Shown here: positions 1 to 4,294 of the stretch, piece after piece
How the letters are laid out: the number at the start of each line of letters is the position of its first letter
Position numbering within the stretch: position 1 is the stretch's first letter
NCBI GenBank assembly: GCA_937910305.1
Contig: CALEPS010000036.1
Span: 1 to 5,770, forward strand
Direction: 5' to 3'
DNA: 5,770 bases
Source of the DNA: an uncultured Bacteroidales bacterium
Lineage (GTDB): Bacteria; Bacteroidota; Bacteroidia; Bacteroidales; Paludibacteraceae
Program-made: the position numbers and the translations under genes
The notes under the pieces: model-generated
Databases searched by the model: none
Seen by the model: only the letters and a program-made list of their open reading frames with translations
Told to the model about the DNA's origin: nothing

Positions 1-138
1 TCTCTCGCATCGATCACAATTCCCAGCGGGGTTACGAGTATTAGCGCCAGTGCGTTTCAGAACTGTTATTCTCTCGCATCGATCACAATCCCCAGCGAGG
101 TTACGAGTATTAGCGCCAGTGCGTTTGGTTACTGCTAC
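1..138 (+). repeat. Two tandem 69-bp LRR-coding repeats
   Basis: Bases 1-69 and 70-138 match at 61 of 69 positions. Six of the eight differences fall in the last 12 bases of the unit, and the protein differs only at repeat residues 10 (G/E), 20 (Q/G) and 21 (N/Y). The array probably continues upstream of the window. Near-identity at silent sites points to recent duplication or gene conversion. Confidence 0.9.
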
Positions 139-312
139 GGCCTCGCCAAACTCCGTTTTCTGCCAACTACGCCTCCGACCGTAGCAAACAGCAATGCGTT
201 CAACAGCCTTCCAACGGATTGCGTGATCTCTGTTCCGACCGGGAAGAAGTCTGACTACACTGGCGCTACGAATTATCCGGATAGCGGAACATACACTTAC
301 ATTGAGGAGTGA
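1..312 (+). CDS. C-terminal part of a BspA-type leucine-rich-repeat protein (5'-truncated by window edge)
   Basis: The frame is open from base 1 and ends at TGA 310-312, so only the last 103 residues are visible and the start lies upstream. It begins with two 23-residue repeats (SLASITIPSGVTSISASAF, then Q/G-N/Y-CY), the pattern of BspA/LRR_5 repeats, followed by a divergent unit and a C-terminal cap with TPPTVANSNAF and VPTGKKSDY, the usual end of this family. LRR_5 proteins are extracellular or virion-borne binding proteins. Because two phage-type tail/adhesion genes follow directly, I infer a tail-fibre or receptor-binding role. No membrane anchor, LPXTG or dockerin is seen in the visible part. 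It could instead be a secreted lysogenic-conversion adhesin, but the close spacing to the next genes argues for the tail operon. The repeat family is clear; the role is inferred. Confidence 0.85.
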   Translation, partial: SLASITIPSGVTSISASAFQNCYSLASITIPSEVTSISASAFGYCYGLAKLRFLPTTPPTVANSNAFNSLPTDCVISVPTGKKSDYTGATNYPDSGTYTYIEE

Positions 313-319
313 TGACGAC

Positions 320-526
320 ATGGTACAAACGGAAACAATTAATGATCGTGTGCGGCATTACTCTGATAATGGCATGATGCTGCGGCAGATCGAGACGGGC
401 ACGCTGTATGAGGACGCGGTGGACATCACGCCCTGTCCGTATACTTACGAGGAAACGGATATTCCGATTGAGAGCGATCCTTTAGAAGCGCAGCAGGCCC
501 TCGACATCATCATGGGGGAGGGATAG
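320..526 (+). CDS. Small phage tail-module protein of unknown function (68 aa)
   Basis: ATG 320 is chosen because GAGGAG at 304-309 lies 10 bases before it. An upstream in-frame TTG at 302 would precede that ribosome site and overlap the end of the LRR gene. The product is acidic and soluble, with no signal or membrane segment. Its core (RQIETGTLYEDAVDI, then PCPYTYEETD at about residues 40-49) resembles small proteins I associate with phage tail-fibre regions, lying between fibre and carbohydrate-binding genes; this is from memory and not searched. Its start is 7 bases after the LRR stop and its own stop is 3 bases before the next ATG, so it is very likely co-translated with both. A role as a small structural or fibre-assembly protein is only a guess. 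Confidence 0.85.
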   Translation: MVQTETINDRVRHYSDNGMMLRQIETGTLYEDAVDITPCPYTYEETDIPIESDPLEAQQALDIIMGEG

Positions 527-529
527 CGC

Positions 530-937
530 ATGGCACAGATGACACAGGCACAGGCACGGGCATATCGGCAGATCATTGAGCGGGCAGCAGAGAGCCTGAC
601 GGACGAACAGGCGCTACAGGCTCCGATGCTGTTTGAACGGTGGCAATCTGATACGGCGTATGCGGCGGGAAAGCGACTGCATCACGATGGCGTGCTATAT
701 ACGGTGCTGCAAGCGCATACGTCACAGGCGACATGGACGCCGGATGTGAGTCCGAGCTTGTTTGCGCGTGTGCTGATTCCTGATCCTGAAACTATTCCCG
801 ACTGGGTGCAGCCGGACAGCACGAATCCGTATATGACCGGAGATAAGGTAAGGCATAACGATAAGATTTGGGAATCTACGATTGATAATAATGTTTGGGA
901 ACCCGGCGTATTTGGCTGGGTAGAAGTGGAAGAATAA
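530..937 (+). CDS. Carbohydrate-binding tail protein with two CBM5/12-like units
   Basis: The 135-aa product starts at ATG 530, with GGAGG at 517-521 eight bases upstream. Residues 1-37 are probably helical (MTQAQARAYRQIIERAAESL). Residues 39-82 hold a chitin-binding-type unit (W39, AYAAGKRLHHDGVLYTVLQAHTS, then W69-TPD). Residues 92-130 hold a second, shorter unit (W92, YMTGDKVRHNDKIWEST, NNVWEPGVFGW). The pattern of an aromatic, a G-[KD]-x-[LV]-x-H-[DN] strand, and W-x-P is that of CBM5/12 domains, known from chitinases and from phage tail fibres and lysins. No catalytic domain is present. It closes the LRR-68aa-CBM gene cluster, so binding to host surface glycans by the virion is the likely role. 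A terminator hairpin follows 15 bases after the stop. Confidence 0.87.
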   Translation: MAQMTQAQARAYRQIIERAAESLTDEQALQAPMLFERWQSDTAYAAGKRLHHDGVLYTVLQAHTSQATWTPDVSPSLFARVLIPDPETIPDWVQPDSTNPYMTGDKVRHNDKIWESTIDNNVWEPGVFGWVEVEE

Positions 938-942
938 AGGTC

Positions 943-971
943 TTGATGAAAGGTCCAGGTCGTGGTATAAT
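943..971 (+). promoter_or_regulatory. Extended -10 sigma-A-type promoter for the integrase
   Basis: TTGATG (943-948) and a perfect TATAAT (966-971) are separated by 17 bases, and TG at 963-964 gives the extended -10 TGGTATAAT. The predicted transcript start is near 978, leaving about 34 bases of leader before the integrase ATG with its AAGGAGG. The -10 box lies in the loop between the arms of the terminator hairpin at 953-997. Confidence 0.8.
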
Positions 972-997
972 TGCGCTGCGACCTGGTCTTTTCTTTT
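953..997 (+). terminator. Rho-independent terminator ending the tail operon, enclosing a promoter
   Basis: CCAGGTCG (955-962) pairs with CGACCTGG (979-986). The stem extends through a U-U mismatch to G953-C988, and the T-rich run TTTTCTTTT (989-997) follows. The 16-base loop is large because it contains the integrase -10 box. Transcripts from the upstream tail genes would form the hairpin; transcripts started near 978 would lack the left arm. Confidence 0.7.
977..988 (-). repeat. Copy 1 of the 12-bp repeat GACCAGGTCGCA (inverted)
   Basis: On the minus strand this reads GACCAGGTCGCA, identical to 2116-2127 on the plus strand. The core GACC-N-GGTC is palindromic, and a third imperfect copy, GTCCAGGTC, lies at 953-961. 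The copies bracket the integrase -10 box and lie beyond both ends of the integrase/attP segment. It may be a protein-binding site (regulator, excisionase or integrase arm), or copy 1 may simply be terminator stem. Confidence 0.6.
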
Positions 998-1011
998 AGA
1001 AGGAGGATAGA

Positions 1012-1944
1012 ATGGAAAAGAGAAGACTATATTTGGCAATCGAGGAATGGTTGACGGATTATAAGCGAAACTCGGTAAAAACACTAACGTACGATCGGCT
1101 TCTGATTTCATTTAAGATGATGCTTCGGTATCCAATTTCGGAAGCATTTGTCGATGAGATTGGGACGAAGGACGTACAGCGGTATCTGAACGCTCTGGTG
1201 ACTGACGGATATTCCATGTCGACGATCAAAAAGCAATTCAATCTCATCACGGCGTACTGGAAATGGGCGATGGCTCAGGGAGAGATTTCGGTTCCAGTCT
1301 ATATGGGCGTGAATCTGCCATCCAAATCGTCGATTCGGGAAGCTGAGACGGATATTCAGGTCTACAGTCATGACGAACAGCGACGCTTGCTTCGAAAGCT
1401 CGAAACGTTGGAGCACGACCAGTACGCGGCGGTAGTTCTGATGTTGGAAGCTGGGCTTCGGATCGGAGAGGTTCTGGCGCTGGATTGGACGGATATTCTC
1501 TGGAATCGGAAAGCTGTACGAATTCATCGGACGTTGATTCGGTTATCTTCGGAAGCTACGACGTATATTCAGGAGACCCCTAAGAGTAAAACCAGTAAAA
1601 GAACGATTCCGTTGAGCGATCGGGCATTGGAGATTCTGAATCGATATCGGGAAAAGCATGGAATTCCTCATGGATTGATATTCGCACGTTCCGACGATCC
1701 AGATTTGCCGTACAGTTACTCGTCAATTGAGTTTCACGTTCGACGTTTGTGTAAAGATTTGGATATTTCGTACCGAGGACTCCATGCATTCCGGCATACG
1801 TTCGCTACGAACTGCTACGAACGAGGCTGCGATGTTAAGATTTTGTCAAAACTGCTCGGACACGCCGATGTATCGATAACATACAACACATACATCCATT
1901 TATACGGAGATGCGTTGGAAGAAATGCGAAAGATCATTGGATAA
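1012..1944 (+). CDS. int: Site-specific tyrosine recombinase (phage integrase)
   Basis: The 310-aa product is full length for the phage/XerC-like integrase family. ATG 1012 follows AAGGAGG (1000-1006) at ideal distance. Residues 1-100 form the N-terminal SAM-like core-binding domain (LTYDRLL, KDVQRYLNAL, STIKKQFNLI) and residues 115-310 the catalytic domain. The full catalytic set is visible: R150 in EAGLRIGEVLALDW, K193 in the hairpin PKSKTSKRTIPL, H258 and R261 in HAFRHTFAT, H284 in LLGH, and the nucleophile Y294 in NTYIHLYGD. It should therefore be active in cutting and rejoining attP and attB through a 3'-phosphotyrosine link. The tRNA-Cys 3' half starting 47 bases after its stop is its likely substrate. 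No excisionase gene is recognisable here. It has its own promoter and is insulated from the tail operon by the terminator upstream. Confidence 0.97.
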   Translation: MEKRRLYLAIEEWLTDYKRNSVKTLTYDRLLISFKMMLRYPISEAFVDEIGTKDVQRYLNALVTDGYSMSTIKKQFNLITAYWKWAMAQGEISVPVYMGVNLPSKSSIREAETDIQVYSHDEQRRLLRKLETLEHDQYAAVVLMLEAGLRIGEVLALDWTDILWNRKAVRIHRTLIRLSSEATTYIQETPKSKTSKRTIPLSDRALEILNRYREKHGIPHGLIFARSDDPDLPYSYSSIEFHVRRLCKDLDISYRGLHAFRHTFATNCYERGCDVKILSKLLGHADVSITYNTYIHLYGDALEEMRKIIG

Positions 1945-1990
1945 TCTCCACAAGAAAAGAGCAGCGAGACTGTGCAAGCTGCCCTAATTG

Positions 1991-2040
1991 TGGAGGTGCC
2001 ACCCGGATTCGGACCGGGGAATGAAGGTTTTGCAGACCTT
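1991..2040 (-). other. attP: Probable phage attachment site (attP core): 3' half of a tRNA-Cys(GCA) gene
   Basis: On the minus strand this segment reads as tRNA positions 27-76. The anticodon stem is AAGGT/ACCTT with loop CTGCAAA, giving anticodon GCA for Cys. The variable loop is CATTC and the T-stem is CCCGG/CCGGG. The acceptor 3' strand is TGGCACC, followed by U73, the Cys discriminator, and an encoded CCA (plus-strand TGG at 1991-1993). The 5' half is absent: the bases that would be the acceptor 5' strand and D-arm do not pair and lack GGTGCCA, so it cannot be a working tRNA. A 3'-half tRNA directly downstream of a tyrosine integrase gene is the classic attP layout, letting the phage rebuild the host tRNA on integration. 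One oddity is the T-loop, TCCGAAT instead of TTCGAAT. Confidence 0.85.
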
Positions 2041-2051
2041 TATAACGCAAG

Positions 2052-2091
2052 ATGTTGTGATGGATATTTCGATGAGATACTACATGTTGTG
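2052..2091. repeat. Direct repeat ATGTTGTG beside attP (possible integrase arm sites)
   Basis: ATGTTGTG occurs at 2052-2059 and 2084-2091, 32 bp apart (about three helical turns) and close to the putative core site. Arm-type sites of this kind are known for phage integrases with attP arms. The repeat is short enough to be chance. Confidence 0.3.
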
Positions 2092-2115
2092 GTTTTGAGG
2101 GTATTAGAAAGAACT

Positions 2116-2127
2116 GACCAGGTCGCA
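2116..2127 (+). repeat. Copy 2 of the 12-bp repeat GACCAGGTCGCA
   Basis: It is a perfect match, in inverted orientation, to 977-988 at the integrase promoter. It stands 32 bases before tRNA-Thr with no T-run after it, so here it is not part of a terminator. That makes a protein-binding role for the palindrome GACCAGGTC more plausible. The rest of 1945-2158 holds attP and the short repeats; I see no supported gene there. Confidence 0.6.
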
Positions 2128-2158
2128 TGGTTTACAGTCCCTTAACACGGATATTTAT

Positions 2159-2231
2159 GCCGTTGTAGCTCAATTGGTAGAGCAGCTGACTTGTAATCGG
2201 CAGGTTGTAGGTTCGAATCCTACCGGCGGCT
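2159..2231 (+). tRNA. tRNA-Thr (anticodon TGT)
   Basis: A complete cloverleaf is present. The acceptor is GCCGTTG/CGGCGGC, with two G-U pairs. The D-arm is GCTC/GAGC with AATTGGTA. The anticodon arm is GCTGA-CTTGTAA-TCGGC with TGT at 2192-2194, and the T-arm is GTAGG-TTCGAAT-CCTAC. Base 73 is T and CCA is not encoded, so the tail would be added by nucleotidyltransferase. It is on the opposite strand to the tRNA-Cys half and unrelated to it. No convincing promoter lies directly upstream, so it may depend on readthrough from the integrase side. The 33-nt leader repeat begins one base after its end. Confidence 0.97.
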
Positions 2232-2232
2232 C

Positions 2233-2265
2233 TCGCATTCAGAACAGCCTCTGTAATAGGAGGTG
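2233..2265 (+). repeat. 33-nt leader repeat, copy 1 (carries a ribosome site)
   Basis: It begins TCGCATTCAGAAC and ends ATAGGAGGTG, and is identical over all 33 bases to 2639-2671. The ribosome site is inside it at the 3' end. CCTC (2248-2251) can pair with GAGG (2260-2263), a short stem that could hide the ribosome site. No promoter is seen in it. Confidence 0.95.
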
Positions 2266-2271
2266 ACAAGA

Positions 2272-2622
2272 ATGAAAAAGGTTTTATTGATGAATAATCA
2301 GGGAGCAACTTATGGGCTTCCGTTGTCTGACAAAGCGATTGAGATGCTCGAGCAATTGACCGGAATTCGGATATCCAAACTTGACGCGTATATAGACGAC
2401 ATAGTCAAACGCGATTGTCCTGCGCTTATCGAAGTTGTCGAAGAGCTGGGGAGAGACGCGTTTGAGCATCGTGTGCACGAGTCGCAGTGGAAGATAGTCG
2501 AGATTCCGGACGATATGCGATGGGGTATTGCTTTCCGGGACAACGGCGACGAAATATTGTACGACGCTGGCACCACAATAATTCCAGATTTTGAATGGAA
2601 CTACCAAGAAATTGAGCCCTAA
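2272..2622 (+). CDS. Phage protein of unknown function (116 aa), cassette 1
   Basis: ATG 2272 is chosen because AGGAGGTGA at 2258-2266 precedes it; an in-frame GTG at 2263 lies inside that ribosome site and cannot be the start. The product is acidic and soluble. Residues 18-50 are probably helical (LSDKAIEMLEQLTGIRIS), and the C-terminal half contains WKIVEIPDDMRWGIAF followed by an acidic strand. A K-[IV]-[VL]-E-I-P-[DG] segment followed by W is a pattern I have seen in small phage proteins of unknown role, where it is usually followed by a tyrosine-rich end lacking here. No catalytic motif is visible. The stop codon TAA is in the loop of its own terminator. Confidence 0.85.
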   Translation: MKKVLLMNNQGATYGLPLSDKAIEMLEQLTGIRISKLDAYIDDIVKRDCPALIEVVEELGRDAFEHRVHESQWKIVEIPDDMRWGIAFRDNGDEILYDAGTTIIPDFEWNYQEIEP

Positions 2623-2639
2623 CACGGCTCTTTCTTTTT
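2614..2639 (+). terminator. Terminator of cassette 1, stop codon in the loop
   Basis: GAGCC (2614-2618) pairs with GGCTC (2626-2630), with loop CTAACAC, and TTTCTTTTT follows. The loop holds the TAA stop of the preceding gene. The stem is short, so it may be leaky and allow expression of cassette 2. Confidence 0.75.
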
Positions 2640-2671
2640 CGCATTCAGAACAGCCTCTGTAATAGGAGGTG
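2639..2671 (+). repeat. 33-nt leader repeat, copy 2 (carries a ribosome site)
   Basis: It is identical to 2233-2265. It starts at the last T of the cassette 1 terminator and ends within the ribosome site of the next gene. The perfect match next to unrelated genes suggests recent copying, or a site where cassettes recombine. Confidence 0.95.
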
Positions 2672-2677
2672 GCGAAA

Positions 2678-2908
2678 ATGATGGATATGGACAACGCGGA
2701 GAAAAATCGAATTCCTATCGAACGAGCGAATTATCTATTCAAGCAACGCATGGAGCTTAAAAGAAGGCTAGAACGAAATGAATGTTGCCTTAATGAGCTC
2801 TTAAGCGACTTTGGATTTGATGATTACACGATTCGAATAATGCTCGGAAATAAAAATCTTCGTTTGGGGAATGTCTCATTCGAACCAATTCGCAAGGATG
2901 AGCTCTAA
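2678..2908 (+). CDS. Small charged protein of unknown function (76 aa), cassette 2
   Basis: ATG 2678 lies 8 bases after AGGAGG (2664-2669). GTG 2669 overlaps the ribosome site, and the next codon, ATG 2681, is a possible alternative start. The product is highly charged, with a long basic-acidic helix at about residues 14-45 (YLFKQRMELKRRLERNE), possibly a coiled coil, then a region around DFGFDDYTIRIMLG. It has no membrane or metal motif apart from two adjacent cysteines. I do not recognise the family. It shares leader and terminator architecture with the unrelated gene before it. Its TAA lies in the loop of the following terminator. Confidence 0.82.
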   Translation: MMDMDNAEKNRIPIERANYLFKQRMELKRRLERNECCLNELLSDFGFDDYTIRIMLGNKNLRLGNVSFEPIRKDEL

Positions 2909-2929
2909 CAAGGGCTCTTTCTTTTTTTC
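2900..2929 (+). terminator. Terminator of cassette 2, stop codon in the loop
   Basis: GAGCTC (2900-2905) pairs with GGGCTC (2912-2917), including one U-G pair, with loop TAACAA, and TTTCTTTTTTT follows. The design matches the terminator of cassette 1, with TAA forming the first bases of the loop. tRNA-Lys starts three bases later. Confidence 0.78.
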
Positions 2930-2931
2930 AT

Positions 2932-3007
2932 ACTCGATTAGCTCAGTGGGTAGAGCACGTGACTTTTAATCACGGAGTCCTGGGTTCAAGTCCCAGATCG
3001 GGTACCA
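2932..3007 (+). tRNA. tRNA-Lys (anticodon TTT) with encoded CCA
   Basis: A complete cloverleaf is present. The acceptor is ACTCGAT/ATCGGGT, an A1-U72 pair with one U-G. The D-arm is GCTC/GAGC with AGTGGGTA. The anticodon arm is CGTGA-CTTTTAA-TCACG with TTT at 2965-2967, and the T-arm is CTGGG-TTCAAGT-CCCAG. A73 and CCA (3005-3007) are encoded. Most bacterial tRNA-Lys have G1-C72, so the A1-U72 closing pair is unusual. It sits right after the cassette 2 terminator, so it needs readthrough or a promoter I cannot see. Confidence 0.97.
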
Positions 3008-3009
3008 GT

Positions 3010-3058
3010 TCCTCCTACGCCTCTTCGGATCGTATCCGTAATGCGCAACCCAGGAGGA
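3010..3058 (+). promoter_or_regulatory. Hairpin that could block the ribosome site of the 20-aa gene
   Basis: TCCTCCT (3010-3016) is exactly complementary to AGGAGGA (3052-3058), the ribosome site of the next small gene. An inner hairpin, CGGAT-CGT-ATCCG (3026-3038), would bring the arms together. The structure starts three bases after the CCA of tRNA-Lys, so tRNA processing would leave it at the 5' end of the message. Confidence 0.5.
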
Positions 3059-3062
3059 TTTA

Positions 3063-3125
3063 TTGGCCAAGAAACCTTATGCTTCTTCAGGTTGTAAGAA
3101 CTCGGGCTGGCCACCTGCGTTCTAG
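3063..3125 (+). CDS. Probable 20-aa peptide of unknown function
   Basis: TTG at 3063 lies 5 bases after a perfect AGGAGGA and opens a frame of 20 codons ending at TAG 3123-3125. The peptide starts MAKKPYASS, has one cysteine (GCKNSG) and ends GWPPAF. Lys-rich start, Gly/Pro-rich end and good ribosome-site spacing suggest a real coding unit, but it is short and uses a rare start. A competing ATG at 3041 gives an 18-codon frame with no ribosome site. The next gene begins 20 bases after its stop, so it could be a leader peptide or the first gene of that operon. I do not recognise it. Confidence 0.45.
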   Translation: MAKKPYASSGCKNSGWPPAF

Positions 3126-3144
3126 TTTGAAAGGATGATCAGAA

Positions 3145-3453
3145 ATGCCGAAATACTATGTTGCTGGGATTGCCTACTACGATAACGCTTTGCAGCATCA
3201 GGGAATCCAGCAGGCGGAAGATGACAAAAAGTATGGAGTTCCGGAGCTGAAAAAGTTTCCCATGCCGGATGCTGCACATGTGCGATCGGCAATTCGGTTT
3301 TTCAATTACATTACTCCAAGATACGAAAAACAACTTGCCGCAGCCATCCTTCGACGAATGAAGGAGTATGGATTGACTTTTGACGACATAAGCGTTAGTC
3401 CAGTTAATCGGTTCTACAAGTACATTCCGAAAAATCAAAATGGCAGTAATTGA
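3145..3453 (+). CDS. DUF6582-like phage protein of unknown function (102 aa)
   Basis: ATG 3145 follows AAGGATGA (3131-3138) at good distance. Residues 30-55 (YGVPELKKFPMPDAAHVRSA, then IRFFNY) and the later NRFYKYIP (88-95) fit the domain I recall as DUF6582, often found at the C-terminal end of longer Bacillota phage structural or protease proteins. The N-terminus (YYVAGIAYYDNALQHQGI) resembles the Y-x-G-x-x-x-Y-D-N and HxGI leader of such proteins, here much shortened. The helices at 42-53 and 58-76 carry K/R-rich faces. No catalytic residue set is apparent. Its TGA (3451-3453) overlaps a possible TTG start of the phosphoesterase, so the two genes are probably translated together. Confidence 0.85.
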   Translation: MPKYYVAGIAYYDNALQHQGIQQAEDDKKYGVPELKKFPMPDAAHVRSAIRFFNYITPRYEKQLAAAILRRMKEYGLTFDDISVSPVNRFYKYIPKNQNGSN

Positions 3454-3482
3454 CGACGAACTCTCCAGAAAGTAGGTTTGCT

Positions 3483-4280
3483 ATGTTACATGATCTCGAC
3501 TTAATTTCTCACGAGTTTCCAGGAGGCATCACGATCTACCCCATTGCAGACGTTCATTTGGGAGCGATGGAACATGCAGAAACGGAATGGCAATCGTTCT
3601 TAAAGAAGGTTGAATCGGAAAACGCTTATCTGATTCTGGATGGCGATTTATTGAATAACGGAATTCGGTCCTGTAAGTTCGTCAATCCTTTTGATGAGAG
3701 AATCCGCCCCAGAGACGCCAAGCGAATGATGATGAAGTATCTGGAACCGGTAAAAGATAGAATTTTGTGCGTCGTTACAGGAAATCATGAACGTAGAACA
3801 TTTAAGGACGACGATCAGGATTTGTCCTATGATATTTGCACCAAGCTCGATATTGAGCATCTCTATCGAGAAAATATAGCCTATATGCGTATTACTTGTG
3901 GCCAAAGAAAGGCTGGTGATCATAATAAGAATCGAGCGACGTATGCTTTCGCTGTGACGCATGGCGCTGGTGGCGGAATCTATACCGGAGCTGCAGTGAA
4001 TCGAGACGAGCGGTTCGGCAATACGATTGATGGTCTGGACTGTTTGGTAACTGGTCATGTGCACAAGGGATTTGTGACGAAACCCGCTAAAATCGTCATT
4101 GATACGAGAACTGGTGTGGTACGTATGACAAATTATACGGTCGTGTCCTGTGTTTCCTGGCTGAATTACGGCGGGTACGCGGCGAGAAATATGCTGTTGC
4201 CCGCGCATGTTTGTGATCCTCAGGCGATTCATTTGTGCGGTTCAGGACGGGACTGTAAGAAAATCACGACGACTTGGTGA
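3483..4280 (+). CDS. Calcineurin-like metallophosphoesterase
   Basis: The 265-aa product carries every motif of the two-metal phosphoesterase fold: D23-V-H25 (PIADVHLGA), G-D54 (LDGDLLNNG), G-N101-H102-E103 (TGNHERR), H160 (VTHGAGGG) and G-H192-V-H194 (TGHVHK). These residues bind a Mn/Fe-type pair and catalyse hydrolysis of a phosphoester, so the enzyme should be active. The substrate cannot be read from the sequence; phage members are variously proposed to act on nucleic acids or nucleotides. ATG 3483 is preferred, with AGTAGG at 3471-3476. TTG 3450, which overlaps the stop of the gene before, would add 11 residues and cannot be excluded. There is no signal peptide, so it is cytoplasmic. 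The last 40 residues have three cysteines (C244, C252, C258) of unknown role. Its stop abuts the ribosome site of the fibre gene. Confidence 0.92.
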   Translation: MLHDLDLISHEFPGGITIYPIADVHLGAMEHAETEWQSFLKKVESENAYLILDGDLLNNGIRSCKFVNPFDERIRPRDAKRMMMKYLEPVKDRILCVVTGNHERRTFKDDDQDLSYDICTKLDIEHLYRENIAYMRITCGQRKAGDHNKNRATYAFAVTHGAGGGIYTGAAVNRDERFGNTIDGLDCLVTGHVHKGFVTKPAKIVIDTRTGVVRMTNYTVVSCVSWLNYGGYAARNMLLPAHVCDPQAIHLCGSGRDCKKITTTW

Positions 4281-4294
4281 AAGGAGGGTTTTGG

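Noticed and set aside
953..988. Inverton-type invertible promoter
   Set aside because: The arms are only 8-10 bp with a 16-bp spacer, too close for inversion by a looping recombinase; the T-run after it is better explained by a terminator.
722..1111. Minus-strand open frame crossing the integrase promoter and start
   Set aside because: It overlaps well-supported genes and regulatory elements on the plus strand and its translation resembles no family.
1961..1982. GCAGC/GCTGC hairpin after int as a terminator
   Set aside because: The stem is only 5 bp with a 12-base loop and no T-run follows.
1991..2070. A complete minus-strand tRNA-Cys gene
   Set aside because: Only positions 27-76 fit. The bases upstream lack the GGTGCCA acceptor strand and a D-arm, with only the three innermost acceptor pairs possible.
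1945..2145. A 66-codon open frame continuing in phase after the integrase stop, running through attP
   Set aside because: It has no ribosome site or convincing start, and much of it is the antisense of a tRNA half, so the open frame is likely chance. Stop-codon readthrough would be needed and nothing around TAA 1942-1944 supports it.
2131..2159. Promoter TTTACA plus a weak -10 for tRNA-Thr
   Set aside because: At proper spacing the -10 would be TTTATG or ATTTAT and would touch the first base of the tRNA, leaving no room for a start site.
3648..4232. Long minus-strand open frame opposite the phosphoesterase gene
   Set aside because: It lies wholly antisense to a gene with every catalytic motif, has no recognisable domain and no good ribosome site.
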